Shown: positions 37,791 through 47,947 of the stretch, in pieces
Position numbering within the stretch: position 1 is the stretch's first letter
How the letters are laid out: each line of letters begins with the position of its first letter
Assembly (NCBI GenBank): GCA_014381825.1
Contig: JACNKX010000081.1
Coordinates: 1-64,000 of the forward strand
Direction: 5' to 3'
Source of the DNA: Planctomycetota bacterium
GTDB lineage: Bacteria > Planctomycetota > Planctomycetia > Pirellulales > Pirellulaceae
DNA length: 64,000 bases
Program-made: the position numbers and the translations under genes
Notes under the pieces: model-generated
Databases searched by the model: none
What the model was told of the DNA's origin: nothing
What the model saw: only the letters and a program-made list of their open reading frames with translations

Positions 37791-39701
37791 ATGTGTGGCA
37801 TCACCGGTGCAATCTGGACGGACCCGCATCGAGCAGTCGATGCACCGACACTGCGCAAAATGACCGACGTGATTCGGCATCGTGGTCCAGATGATGCAGG
37901 GGAATACTCGACCGAGTTCCACCTTCGCCCGCCTTACGAACCAATGCCAGGTGTTGCGCTCGGCTTTCGTCGGCTGTCGATCATCGATCTCGAAGGCGGA
38001 CACCAACCAATGTCTAACGAGGATGGCTCGGTGTGGGTTGTCTTTAACGGCGAGATCTACAACTTCCCGACGCTTCGACGGCGACTTGAAGGTGCAGGCC
38101 ACACGTTTCGGACGAATTCCGATACGGAAACAATCGCTCATCTGTACGAGGATGAAGGACTTGATTTTGTTCAGCACTTGAACGGCATGTTCGCGATCGC
38201 AATTTGGGACTCGCGGCGACGACGACTCGTCCTGACTCGCGATCGAATCGGACAGAAGCCGCTTGTTTACCGTCACGAACCAGGGCGACTTCTGTTCGCC
38301 AGCGAATTGAAGAGTTTGCTGCAAGTTCCCGATGTTCCACGTGATATCAATCTCGGCGCGATCGACGAGTATTTGACCTATCAATACATCCCTCATCCAA
38401 AGACGATCTTCGCAGGAATCCGAAAGTTGCCGCCCGGTCACTTGGCAATTTATGAAGATGACAAGCTCGACGTGCGACCGTATTGGGAACCTGATCTGAA
38501 TGCAGCAATCGAGGTTAACCCGAGCGAAGCCGCCGAACGACTTGTCGAGCTGATGACATCGTCGGTGGAAATGCGGATGCGCAGCGACGTGCCTCTTGGC
38601 GCATTTCTTTCCGGTGGAGTTGACTCGTCCTTGATCGTCGCTCTGATGCAACAAAAGAGCGAGCAGCCGATTAAGACGTTTACAATTGGCTTTCCGATCG
38701 CCGAGTATGATGAGACAAGCTATGCCCGCCAAGTGGCGACGCATCTCGGTACGGAACACGAAGAGCTGCGAGTCAGTCCCGACGGTGTCTCGATCTTGCC
38801 GAAGCTCGTTTGGAATTTCGACGAACCGTTTTCGGATAGCTCGGCGATTCCAACTTGGTACGTTTCTGAGATGACCAGGCGCCACGTCACGGTTGCCTTG
38901 TCCGGCGACGGTGGCGACGAGCTATTCGCCGGGTATCCGCGATACAAAGCAGTGTGGATGGCCGATCAAATCGATCGCCTCGGACCGATTCGCTCTCTTC
39001 TCGCCGCTCCCGCTTGGCAGAGATTGCCCGGTTCACGCCAAAAGTCGTTCGCCCGACGTTTCAAACGCTTCAGCGAGTTTCTCGGCAAGACGCCGCAGCG
39101 CCGATACCTCGAGTGGATCGCTATCTTCAACGAAACTCGCAGGGCAACACTGTATCGCGATGACTTCGTTGAGCAACTTCCTAACAGCGATCCATTTAGC
39201 TTTCTCGGAAACGCGTGGGGGCGAGCCGGCTCGCGCGATGTCGTCACAGGGGCATCCTTGGCTGATCTAACAACTTACCTACCCTGCGATTTGATGACGA
39301 AAGTGGACATCGCTTCCATGGCCCACTCGCTGGAAGTACGTCAGCCGTTTCTTGACCATCGCGTCGTCGAGTATGCGACTGCGTTACCGTTGTCACTAAA
39401 GTTCCGTCGAGGTCAAGGTAAGTTGCTCTTGCGAAAGGCTTTTGGCCATCTGCTGCCTGCCGCCATTTGGAATCGCCGCAAAATGGGCTTCGGCGTCCCG
39501 TTGGATCATTGGTTCCGCAGCGAACTCCGCGAGCTAACTCACGACACGTTGCTCGACGAATCCGCTCGCATCGGCAGCTACTTTCGTCGTGACACCGTCG
39601 AGCAACTCGTTACTGAGCACGAGTCGAAGCAATTCGACCACGCCTATCGCTTGTGGTCCTTGTTGGTGCTGGAGTTATGGTTGCGAGAGTGGTGCAGTTA
39701 G
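37791..39701 (+). CDS. asnB: Asparagine synthase (glutamine-hydrolysing)
   Basis: MCGITGAIW N-terminal Cys nucleophile; RHRGPDDAGEY; FNGEIYNF; PLGAFLSGGVDSSLIVALM; LSGDGGDELFAGYPRY. Confidence 0.96.
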   Translation: MCGITGAIWTDPHRAVDAPTLRKMTDVIRHRGPDDAGEYSTEFHLRPPYEPMPGVALGFRRLSIIDLEGGHQPMSNEDGSVWVVFNGEIYNFPTLRRRLEGAGHTFRTNSDTETIAHLYEDEGLDFVQHLNGMFAIAIWDSRRRRLVLTRDRIGQKPLVYRHEPGRLLFASELKSLLQVPDVPRDINLGAIDEYLTYQYIPHPKTIFAGIRKLPPGHLAIYEDDKLDVRPYWEPDLNAAIEVNPSEAAERLVELMTSSVEMRMRSDVPLGAFLSGGVDSSLIVALMQQKSEQPIKTFTIGFPIAEYDETSYARQVATHLGTEHEELRVSPDGVSILPKLVWNFDEPFSDSSAIPTWYVSEMTRRHVTVALSGDGGDELFAGYPRYKAVWMADQIDRLGPIRSLLAAPAWQRLPGSRQKSFARRFKRFSEFLGKTPQRRYLEWIAIFNETRRATLYRDDFVEQLPNSDPFSFLGNAWGRAGSRDVVTGASLADLTTYLPCDLMTKVDIASMAHSLEVRQPFLDHRVVEYATALPLSLKFRRGQGKLLLRKAFGHLLPAAIWNRRKMGFGVPLDHWFRSELRELTHDTLLDESARIGSYFRRDTVEQLVTEHESKQFDHAYRLWSLLVLELWLREWCS

Positions 39702-39809
39702 AGATTCGCGAATCTCGTTTCGCGAACGCGTTCTCGACATCATCGACACCGAATCAACAGTTGTGAATCGGCTCGCTAGTAACACTTTTGAGCTCTTTAC
39801 CATGAATCA

Positions 39810-41129
39810 TCATTCGTGGCGCAACGCCTCGATTGGATCCATCTGAGCGGCTCGAAGGGCGGGGTAGATTCCGAAGATGATCCCCACGACGACTGAAATT
39901 CCAAAGGCAAGTGGAATCGACCAGGAGACGATCTGCGGTGTGACGTTCTGCACTGATTGAGGCAGGTTGTTCATCGCATCAGGAATCGTTTGCAGCAGAA
40001 AGTCGCGTAGCCACAGCATCACCGTTGGGCAGGTTAGACCACCCAGAATTCCCGTGAAGCCTCCGACGATCGAAAGTACAACGGTTTCAGCTAGAAACTG
40101 TCGCGTGATGTCGCTTCGTTTGGCTCCGAGAGCCCGTCTTACGCCAATCTCGCGCGTGCGTTCAGTGACCGTCGCCAGCATGATGTTCATGATGCCGATT
40201 CCGCCGACGCCGAGTGTGACCGCGGCAATCAATCCCATGAACACCATGAACATCATCCGAGTCGTGCGAGCTTGTTCCAGTAGCTCCAGCGGCACGACCA
40301 CCGCATAATCTTCCTTGTCGTGCAGTTTACTCATCGTGCGTTCGATGGCGTCAGCCGTCGGCTGGACATCCGCGGTGGAGTTCACCTGGAATGTAATTTG
40401 GCTCAGCTCCACCTCTTCACCGCTACGCGTTCCGGCACCCATAAACAGGACTCGGTCGCCGATTCGTTGCCAAAACGTCGCGAGCGGAATATAGATATCA
40501 TTCGTAAAATCTTGCGCCGCCAAGGAGCTTCCGATGCCGGCCATCGGCGCACGCGGCTTCATGACGCCGACGACGACATAAGGCAACTCGCGCACTCGAA
40601 TCACTTTGCCAAGCGGATTTTCGACGGGAAAGAACTGCCGAGCCGCACCGGCGGCCAACACGCAGACGTTGGCGCGTTGCTCGACATGAATGTCTGAAAT
40701 GAATTGGCCAGCTTCTAGTTCGAGACGCATGACCTGAGCATATTCGGGTGTGCAGGCCACCAAGTGGCTGTCGATCTGCGTGCCGCCGAAGTGTGCCTCG
40801 CGTTTCGTCTCGCGAATCTTGAGAGCGTTGACTATCGTGGGAATTTGCATCAGGGCATCGACGTCGTCGCGGCGTATGCCATACCGCACCCAAAACGTTA
40901 TGTCCGTCGACAATTCCTCCACCGGCAATTGGGAACGTAGAATGATGTTCGTTGCACCCAGTTCCTCGATCTGCCGTTGAGCTTCGTCGCTGATGCCTTC
41001 GCTGATGGCCAACAGCCAAACAACACTCGCAACGCCGATGAACATCCCCAGCACCGTCAGCATTGATCGCAGCGGATGCAGAAACAGCGTTTTGACGGCG
41101 AGGTGCCAGATTCGCAGTTGAAATAACAT
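39810..41129 (-). CDS. MacB-like ABC transporter permease
   Basis: LRSMLTVLGMFIGVASVVWLLAISEG; GVGGIGIMNIMLATVTERTREIGVRRALGAKRSDITRQFLAETVVLS; PALRAAQMDPIEALRHE. Confidence 0.95.
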   Translation of the reverse strand: MLFQLRIWHLAVKTLFLHPLRSMLTVLGMFIGVASVVWLLAISEGISDEAQRQIEELGATNIILRSQLPVEELSTDITFWVRYGIRRDDVDALMQIPTIVNALKIRETKREAHFGGTQIDSHLVACTPEYAQVMRLELEAGQFISDIHVEQRANVCVLAAGAARQFFPVENPLGKVIRVRELPYVVVGVMKPRAPMAGIGSSLAAQDFTNDIYIPLATFWQRIGDRVLFMGAGTRSGEEVELSQITFQVNSTADVQPTADAIERTMSKLHDKEDYAVVVPLELLEQARTTRMMFMVFMGLIAAVTLGVGGIGIMNIMLATVTERTREIGVRRALGAKRSDITRQFLAETVVLSIVGGFTGILGGLTCPTVMLWLRDFLLQTIPDAMNNLPQSVQNVTPQIVSWSIPLAFGISVVVGIIFGIYPALRAAQMDPIEALRHE

Positions 41130-42622
41130 TACGACGCTGGGGCGGCTATTGCCGCGGCGGTTGAACTGGCGGCTTTGATTGGGTGCGTGTCGACTTTCCG
41201 GTCCGACGCAATGTCGATCGGGGCTGCATCGGGCAGATCGGAACGCTTGATGTGTCGAAACGGAGTTAGCGCGACTTGGTCGCCATCGACAAGCCCTTCT
41301 TCGACAACAACGTGTGTGTTGTTGTTCGAGCCAAGTTGAATCGATTGCGTCCGCCAGCCTTGTTCTTCACGGACGAGACAGAAGTGTCGCTCGTCGTGCT
41401 CGACAACGGCAGCGAGGGGGACTTGCAACACCTGCGACTTTGATTCGAAGAACACTTTCACTTTGGCTCGGAGGCCGGGCCGAATCGTTGGCGGCGGATC
41501 CATAATCCGAACCGTCACTCCATATTCCATTGGTGCTCCGTGCCATCGTATCGGAATCGGATACGCCGCGATCTCCTTGACTTCGCCGTGCAAAACTTTG
41601 TCAGGGTCGGCATCCAGTTCGATCTCTGCAATCTGGCCTGGCTTGATACGGTTGACATGCGACTCGTTAATGTTCACATCGACTTGCATGTTCGTGAGAT
41701 CCGGCAGGCGTATGACGACTTGGTTCTCACGGATAATAGTTCCCTCTTCCATGACTTCAGGAGTATCGCCACGACCGTCTCGTTCGTTCGCGTGGACAAC
41801 TTGCCCGGCTGCCGGGGCATTAACGAGACAATACTCAATCTGCTGCTGAGTCTCTGCGAGTTTCTGCTCACTGAGTTTTAGTGTGAACGTCGCTGCTTCA
41901 ACGTTTGCCTCTTGCTTCGCGATCTCGGCTTCATATTCGCCGCTCATCTTCTCCCGAGTAAATCGCTTGAAGACGTCAACCTTGCGTGTCGCCGCATCGA
42001 CGTCTTTCTTCGCCTTCTCGAACGCGAATTTTGCCGCTGTCACCTGCAGCGTGTTGATCAGCCCACGGGCTGCGAGCCGCTTGCTGGACGCCGTGGCGAG
42101 TTCGCTCTTACGAAGCTCTTCCTCGGCAACGAAGAGTTCGCTTTCCAATAACTCAAGTTCTTGCTGGAACAACCCCTCGTCAAACTCGGTGAGAGTACGC
42201 TGGGCGTTCTTCAGATCACTCTCCGCCTGAATCAGCAAGGCCTTATCGTTAGCAACGACGATCTTCTGGGCGAGCAGCTCGTTCTGAAGTACCGAGTCAT
42301 CGAACTGAATCAGAAAGTCGCCTTCCTTAACGTTGGTCCCCTCGTCACAGATTCGCAGAATCGGAGTTCCCGGCGCCCCGCGAGACTTTACTCGGCATCT
42401 CACTTCAACATTGCTGCTGCTCGCCACATCTCCTGGTTCGGTTACAAAGGCGTTGAAGTCGCTTTGCTCGACGGTGTGCAGCAACAGAGTTTGTCCCGAG
42501 TCTGGCTCAGGCGACTGACGAAGGTAGGCGAACGCCGCACCGACAATCGCCACCACGCAGATAACGCCAACTAGCGTCTTGACAGCATTGCCACGCGGGT
42601 GTGAATTACGAGATCGCATCAT
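41129..42622 (-). CDS. HlyD/MacA-like periplasmic adaptor protein
   Basis: Coiled-coil hairpin; NAPAAGQVVHANERDG; GLRAKVKVFFESKSQVLQVPLAAVVEHDERHFCLV; shares one base with the permease gene. Confidence 0.9.
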   Translation of the reverse strand: MMRSRNSHPRGNAVKTLVGVICVVAIVGAAFAYLRQSPEPDSGQTLLLHTVEQSDFNAFVTEPGDVASSSNVEVRCRVKSRGAPGTPILRICDEGTNVKEGDFLIQFDDSVLQNELLAQKIVVANDKALLIQAESDLKNAQRTLTEFDEGLFQQELELLESELFVAEEELRKSELATASSKRLAARGLINTLQVTAAKFAFEKAKKDVDAATRKVDVFKRFTREKMSGEYEAEIAKQEANVEAATFTLKLSEQKLAETQQQIEYCLVNAPAAGQVVHANERDGRGDTPEVMEEGTIIRENQVVIRLPDLTNMQVDVNINESHVNRIKPGQIAEIELDADPDKVLHGEVKEIAAYPIPIRWHGAPMEYGVTVRIMDPPPTIRPGLRAKVKVFFESKSQVLQVPLAAVVEHDERHFCLVREEQGWRTQSIQLGSNNNTHVVVEEGLVDGDQVALTPFRHIKRSDLPDAAPIDIASDRKVDTHPIKAASSTAAAIAAPAS

Positions 42623-42784
42623 GTCAGTTTGTGCTGAACTGGGAGGGCAGAGGTGGCGTTCATTATACGATCGATGTTAGCAAGCTACACGGTTTCAGAG
42701 CGAAGAATAACCTGCGACCGAATGACGCAGGTCGGTACTGCGGTTACGATGCGTCGCAATTAGCGCGCGTGCGGTAAAACGAAT

Positions 42785-44683
42785 TCAGCCATTGGCGTCT
42801 CTCCCTCGATCCTTCTCATCACCATCTCGCTGCTCTTTCTTCGACAGCTTTTTGCCATCTTTTAACTTTTGCTTCTCAATCCACTGCTTGTACTGCTCGA
42901 TCTTCTTCCGGCGTTCCTCCTCCGAATCGCCGTCCGTCTTGCCGCTCTTTAACAACTCAAAGTATTTACGTTTCTCTTCCGCAATTCGTTCCGGATCGCC
43001 ACGTGATGAGCTGCGGTACGACTCGGCTCTTGAATCGGTACGACTCTCTGGTTTCGAACTCGTTTCCGGTCGGCGTGAAGGGAATCGAGCCTCGAACGCA
43101 GTACTCAGTTGTGGTCCGTCTTGCGCCGGAGCCGCGACCTCGCTGGTGAGCATCTCTTCACGAGGACGCACGATCAGACTCCAGCTATGCAACATTCCAA
43201 ATCGCTCACTGCGTGTTCCTCGCACGACAAGCTGCCAAACGCCTCTTGCGTTCTTGCCATTGAAGTGGCCGAGGCCAGGTTGGCGGCTGAGCAGACCTTC
43301 GGGCAGGAACGTACCCTTGAATGGCGGACGAGCTTTGTTGATTGGAAACCTTGACTGGTCATCGAAGATCGTTTCGTCGAAGTGATCGCCGCTGCCGCCT
43401 ACTTCGGAGAACAACTCGATTCGCTGGCCATCTGGCCCGGTTAAATACGCATCAAGAAAGCCCGTGTTTGAGTGAGTGATCGACAGTTGAACATTCAGAT
43501 CGCCGATTGTGAAGTCTTCGTCGACTTCAATCTCCGAGATAATGGTCTTCTTCGGCGGTAACACTTCTGCGTTCTTGTTGCTGTAGCTGCCACCGACCAT
43601 TGCTTTGGAACGGACGACTTCTAAGGCTGTCAACAATCCGTCAGTGTTTGTATCAAGCGACGCAAACTCTTGTAACTTTTCGTCTGACCATTCTGCCGTA
43701 AACTCGTTCATGGCGACTTGTCCATCACGATTCGTATCCAGTTCGTAGAACCAGCCCGGCAACCCGTCAGAGAAGTCGCCCGCATCGTCCTGTAATCCCG
43801 TCAGATATTCGTGCAATTCGTCGCGCGACAGTTCGCCATCTCGGTCGATGTCGACTTGCGTTGACGGAATCCCAAGGCTTTGCAGTTCCTGTAATTCCAA
43901 ACGACCATTCCTGTTCAGATCGAACCGTCCCATCATGCTGGCCGTCAGCCAATGTCCACTGCCTCCCTCCCGCCACCACTGCGACTCGTCTCGCCTTTCT
44001 TCTTCGCGCCGCGACGGCTCGATTTCACCGCCCGTTCGCCAATCTTTGCGACGAATCTCGTTCGACGCACCTTCCAGCAGCCGACGACGAGCGTATCGCT
44101 GGCTCAACTCCAATCGGCTCAAGCGATCGTCTTTATTCAGATCGTCGTCGAACGGATTGCGGTGAGTCCACTTGCGCGCTCTCGCGGCTTCGTCACGATC
44201 AATGAAGCCATCTTCGTTGCGATCGTAGTCGCCCAGCGTACGATCCGCAAAGTCCAAGTCATCCTGGGTATAGCGAAACTTCACCTCGGCCAATCCGAAG
44301 GCAGGGACCAGCAACTCGTCTGGCTTTGGCCGTAAAGGCAGCACCGTCCGCTCGCCTTTGGGGCGCACATCTCTGTCATTCGCTCCATTGCTAACCGCGT
44401 AGTATCGGCGAGCGACTTCCTGAATTCTGGAAATCTCGTTGGGCCGATCGACGGATATGCGGGATCGTTCTGATCCGCTCCTAGACAGTCGTTCAAAATA
44501 GGGGCGCGCCAGAGGAGTGATCTCCTCCGGTTCGATAACTCCGTTCTCGTTTCGGTCGAGTCGTTCCAGCGACTCGCGCAGGCCGGCCTGGCCATAGAGT
44601 TGATCGGTTATCAGCGAGTTAACCAACGAAAGAACTGCGCAAACAACACACCATCTCCAAGTGGCGAGAGCTCGAGTCATCAT
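42785..44683 (-). CDS. Secreted EF-hand protein (about seven EF-hand loops) with proprotein convertase P-domain
   Basis: DRNENGVIEPEE, DRNEDGFIDRDE, DLNKDDRLSRLE, DLNRNGRLELQE, DIDRDGELSRDE, DTNRDGQVAMNE, DTNTDGLLTALE; P-domain LNVQLSITHSNTGFLDAYLTGPDGQRIELFSEVGGSG...GVWQLVVRG. Confidence 0.9.
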   Translation of the reverse strand: MMTRALATWRWCVVCAVLSLVNSLITDQLYGQAGLRESLERLDRNENGVIEPEEITPLARPYFERLSRSGSERSRISVDRPNEISRIQEVARRYYAVSNGANDRDVRPKGERTVLPLRPKPDELLVPAFGLAEVKFRYTQDDLDFADRTLGDYDRNEDGFIDRDEAARARKWTHRNPFDDDLNKDDRLSRLELSQRYARRRLLEGASNEIRRKDWRTGGEIEPSRREEERRDESQWWREGGSGHWLTASMMGRFDLNRNGRLELQELQSLGIPSTQVDIDRDGELSRDELHEYLTGLQDDAGDFSDGLPGWFYELDTNRDGQVAMNEFTAEWSDEKLQEFASLDTNTDGLLTALEVVRSKAMVGGSYSNKNAEVLPPKKTIISEIEVDEDFTIGDLNVQLSITHSNTGFLDAYLTGPDGQRIELFSEVGGSGDHFDETIFDDQSRFPINKARPPFKGTFLPEGLLSRQPGLGHFNGKNARGVWQLVVRGTRSERFGMLHSWSLIVRPREEMLTSEVAAPAQDGPQLSTAFEARFPSRRPETSSKPESRTDSRAESYRSSSRGDPERIAEEKRKYFELLKSGKTDGDSEEERRKKIEQYKQWIEKQKLKDGKKLSKKEQRDGDEKDRGRDANG

Positions 44684-44772
44684 TCGAATCCCTTCCTGTC
44701 GCATTGTCGCTGTTCGCTTCGCGAACAATGCGTGTTGCTTGTGCGTTGGGTTCGCGGAACGAACTACGGCGA

Positions 44773-47370
44773 TCAGCGACCGCTTTTAAACCGGTTTGGT
44801 GATGGCGCTGGCGAAGTTGAAGGTACTTGAGGTCTTGGTGCGGGAGTTGAGGGTCGGCTGCTGCTCCCTGAACTAGCTCCACCAGATAGAAGTTGTTGCA
44901 ACATCGACTCGATCCCGACTGCCGTCGGCAGCGTGATAACTTGCAAGGACTGCTCGTTTCGCGAGTCGATTAACTTGGCAAGCTGCTCGACTTCATTAAA
45001 TAGTTGCTCGGGTGCCGTGACAATCAGCGAGTTGCTCGGTTCATGAATAGCAATCGTCATCGTTGGTTCCAGGTTTCTGGCAGGCTGAGAGGCTGGCTTT
45101 CTCTCTGGATTTTTCTTCCCCTTCTCTTGTTCTTCGCCTTCGGCCTGGGGTGCTTTCGCGGTGGCGACCTCGCGTTGCCCTTGTTGCGGTACACCCGGCT
45201 GAACTCCGGCACCGGCGCCGCTGACACCAGCGACTCTACCCGCATACGCTTCACGAATCGCTGTCGCGACTTCGCTGGCCTTCGTATAGGACAACTCGAT
45301 CACGTGCGAAGTGCCATACGTTTCGATTGACGTAATACTGGTGTCTTTGTCGACGATCTTTAAGTAACGCTCGATTAATTCAATTTCGTTCGCGGTTCCT
45401 TGAGCGATCAGTCGGTTTAACCGCGAATCGGCGACTACCGTAATGGACCCAGCGATCATCGTTGTCGTTCCCTCACGCGATGTCACCAAGCTGCCTAGGA
45501 ACGAGCCTGCTGACCCCGATGATACGTACCCGTTAACCAACGTACCGGCTTCGCCTTCCTTTGCCGCTTCACCGCCATCCAACAATTCCGCCAGCATCCG
45601 AATTGCATCGTCGGGCATTGCATACTTAAGATAAAAGACGACGGGAGGAGACGGCGTCGAATCAACGGGGCCCGCGATCGTTCGTAAGTGATCTTCAAAC
45701 GTATCGAGTGCTTCGGCGTCGTCTGACTGAAGTAACAGTCCGCGCGGTGTTAAATGACACCGAATCGGCGGTGCTTCGCTGTGAACATCGTCCGTCAAAT
45801 ATTGGCCAGTTTGCGGAACTGCCTTGGCGGTCGATACATCGGTCAACGTGGACTTCTTCGGTTGTTCAGCGACGACGCGTTCGGTTTCCTCAAGCTCGGA
45901 GTTGTCGGTCGAAGGATAGTAGATGATTGGATTGGGCGCTCGCCAGAACTTAGCCGCAGTCTTCAGCAGTCGTTTGGCTTGCTCGCCTCGAAGTGGAAAG
46001 ATCCGAATCTTGTCATTGCTGCGATCGATCCCGCCCGAATCGAGTCCGGCGACGATTTTCTTAATCTGTTCGATCTGATGCTTCTTGGCACGAACGAACA
46101 GACGCATGTTTCCGGGATCCGCATCAATCTTGGGTGCGTCAGGGTCGATGTCATCGGGATCATCGAGCATCGGGTCCGGCAGATCGAGCATCTGTTCCAA
46201 CAGAGTGATCACTAAATACGGATCGACTGTTTTGAGGGGTATGACCTCGAAGTCGGCTTCCGCGGCTTGCAACTGCAACACGGTCTGCTCGATTTCCAGT
46301 TGGACCTCTGGTGTCGCTAGGGCGACGATCGCGCCGGCCGTTTCGTCCATCGACAAACGCACGCTTTCGCCCTTGCTCGCCAGCAACGTTAGCAGGACGT
46401 TGTAGACGGTCTCGACGTTGCCACCCGCGATCAGATGCGACCGTAGTTGGGATTCGCCATTCGTAAGCGACAAACTCGCGGACGGAATATCAATCGCCGT
46501 CACAAGTCCTTCGATCAATTTTACTTTGTCCTCGATGCCTGTGACGAAGATATTCTTTCCCTGCAAGTCAGCCGACAGACTGACATCGATCCCAATCATT
46601 TCGCCAATCGCCAATCCCAAATGCGGACGCGCCACGGCCAAGATGTCTTCTGCCTCTACATGCTTCAACGCAAACGTTTTGACGACCGTCCCATTGTCGA
46701 GCATTCGCGGCTGAAAGGCGTCGATGATCGCCTTGACGTTTTTCAACTTTCCAGCCGTGTCAGTGATCATCAGCTGGTTCGTCTTCGTGAACACCGCGGG
46801 CGTCGTCATAAGATTCAGAGCTGACAATTCTTCGACGGCATCTTCGGCGTCGAGTTCGCCGAGTGGGAAGATGCATTTCACGACGTCGTGGTCATTTAAT
46901 TCGTCGAGCTGTTCGACGGTAACCATCCTCGCAATCGCATCCATCTGCTGCATGCTTCGTGAATCGCCGAGATTAATCACTGAGAGCAACTTGCCACTTC
47001 TCACCAAAGTGAATCCTTGAGGCAGCAAGAATAGATTGACTCGCGCAATGGCTTCGTCATGTGTGAACGAACTCGAATCGGAATAGGTAAAGCTGCCGGT
47101 TGGAACATCACTAACATGCAACGCCAATTTCGCCTCGGTCGCCACCCACTTGATGACGTCGCGCCACGGTGCGCCGTCGAAAGCGAACTGCAATGGCTCG
47201 TCCGATTTTGCGGTCGCAGGTTCGGTGGCAGGAACTTCTTGCGCTCGAAGCGACGGGCCGTGCAACAAGACCGCGGTGACGACCAACCAGATCCCAAGTC
47301 GACAGCGTCGCACGGATAAAAGAATTCTCGGGCGGAGATATCGAGCAGGTTCGATGCGACCAACGCGCAT
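44773..47370 (-). CDS. Secretin N-domain repeat protein (no obvious secretin barrel domain)
   Basis: Repeated segments such as VVKTFALKHVEAEDILAVARPHLG...IFVTGIEDKVKLIEGLVTAID and FEVIPLKTVDPYLVITLLEQML...RLFVRAKKHQIEQIKKIVAGLD. Confidence 0.85.
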   Translation of the reverse strand: MRVGRIEPARYLRPRILLSVRRCRLGIWLVVTAVLLHGPSLRAQEVPATEPATAKSDEPLQFAFDGAPWRDVIKWVATEAKLALHVSDVPTGSFTYSDSSSFTHDEAIARVNLFLLPQGFTLVRSGKLLSVINLGDSRSMQQMDAIARMVTVEQLDELNDHDVVKCIFPLGELDAEDAVEELSALNLMTTPAVFTKTNQLMITDTAGKLKNVKAIIDAFQPRMLDNGTVVKTFALKHVEAEDILAVARPHLGLAIGEMIGIDVSLSADLQGKNIFVTGIEDKVKLIEGLVTAIDIPSASLSLTNGESQLRSHLIAGGNVETVYNVLLTLLASKGESVRLSMDETAGAIVALATPEVQLEIEQTVLQLQAAEADFEVIPLKTVDPYLVITLLEQMLDLPDPMLDDPDDIDPDAPKIDADPGNMRLFVRAKKHQIEQIKKIVAGLDSGGIDRSNDKIRIFPLRGEQAKRLLKTAAKFWRAPNPIIYYPSTDNSELEETERVVAEQPKKSTLTDVSTAKAVPQTGQYLTDDVHSEAPPIRCHLTPRGLLLQSDDAEALDTFEDHLRTIAGPVDSTPSPPVVFYLKYAMPDDAIRMLAELLDGGEAAKEGEAGTLVNGYVSSGSAGSFLGSLVTSREGTTTMIAGSITVVADSRLNRLIAQGTANEIELIERYLKIVDKDTSITSIETYGTSHVIELSYTKASEVATAIREAYAGRVAGVSGAGAGVQPGVPQQGQREVATAKAPQAEGEEQEKGKKNPERKPASQPARNLEPTMTIAIHEPSNSLIVTAPEQLFNEVEQLAKLIDSRNEQSLQVITLPTAVGIESMLQQLLSGGASSGSSSRPSTPAPRPQVPSTSPAPSPNRFKSGR

Positions 47371-47652
47371 ATATCGGGCTCCACGAACTAGGCGGTTACT
47401 TCAGCCCTAACGCAAGGCGCGAGGCAGGGGATGCGGGGTGGGATCTCAGGCGACTTGGAACTTGAGGCCAGACGACGCTCCGAGACCAGTCTCTACCCTA
47501 CCTGAATGTCTAGAAAGATCAATGTTTCTTTGTATCAACGTGTAGCGGACTCAACTCCCCTTTGACGCGAAACTAGGGTTGAAACATTTGTCAGGAGTCA
47601 CCAGCTTTCAGGAAAATCTAAAAGCGGACCGAGGTCTCATGGACCCTCTAGC

Positions 47653-47901
47653 CTATTTTGTCAGCCAATTCACCATCGCTTGAGTGACCGTCTCAGACGC
47701 GTCTTGCTGGACGAAGTGCCCTGCGTCGGGAAGCGTGACAAGCGTCAAGTCCTTCTCGAGCCATTCCCACGTATTGTTCAACGCACCCGGCAACAGCGCT
47801 GTGTCCATTAAACCGTGGATCATCAAGACGGAACATTCTAAATTTACAGGGTGCCGATATCCGTTGTTGCTTCTCAGCGTGGCGCATTTGAGCTTTCTCA
47901 T
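47653..47901 (-). pseudogene. C-terminal remnant of an alpha/beta hydrolase (epoxide hydrolase/dehalogenase-like)
   Basis: 82 aa only: [66 protein letters not shown] keeps the Asp/His region; the nucleophile half is absent. Confidence 0.65.
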
Positions 47902-47947
47902 TTACAACATTGTGACCAACGAGGACATTCTGGCCGAGGGCGATAGG

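Noticed and set aside
37770-38885. 371-aa minus-strand ORF
   Set aside because: Antisense to asnB; no motifs.
42710-42732. Hairpin acctgcg-N9-cgcaggt downstream of the EF-hand gene
   Set aside because: Weak stem and no T-tract; position fits a terminator but evidence is insufficient.
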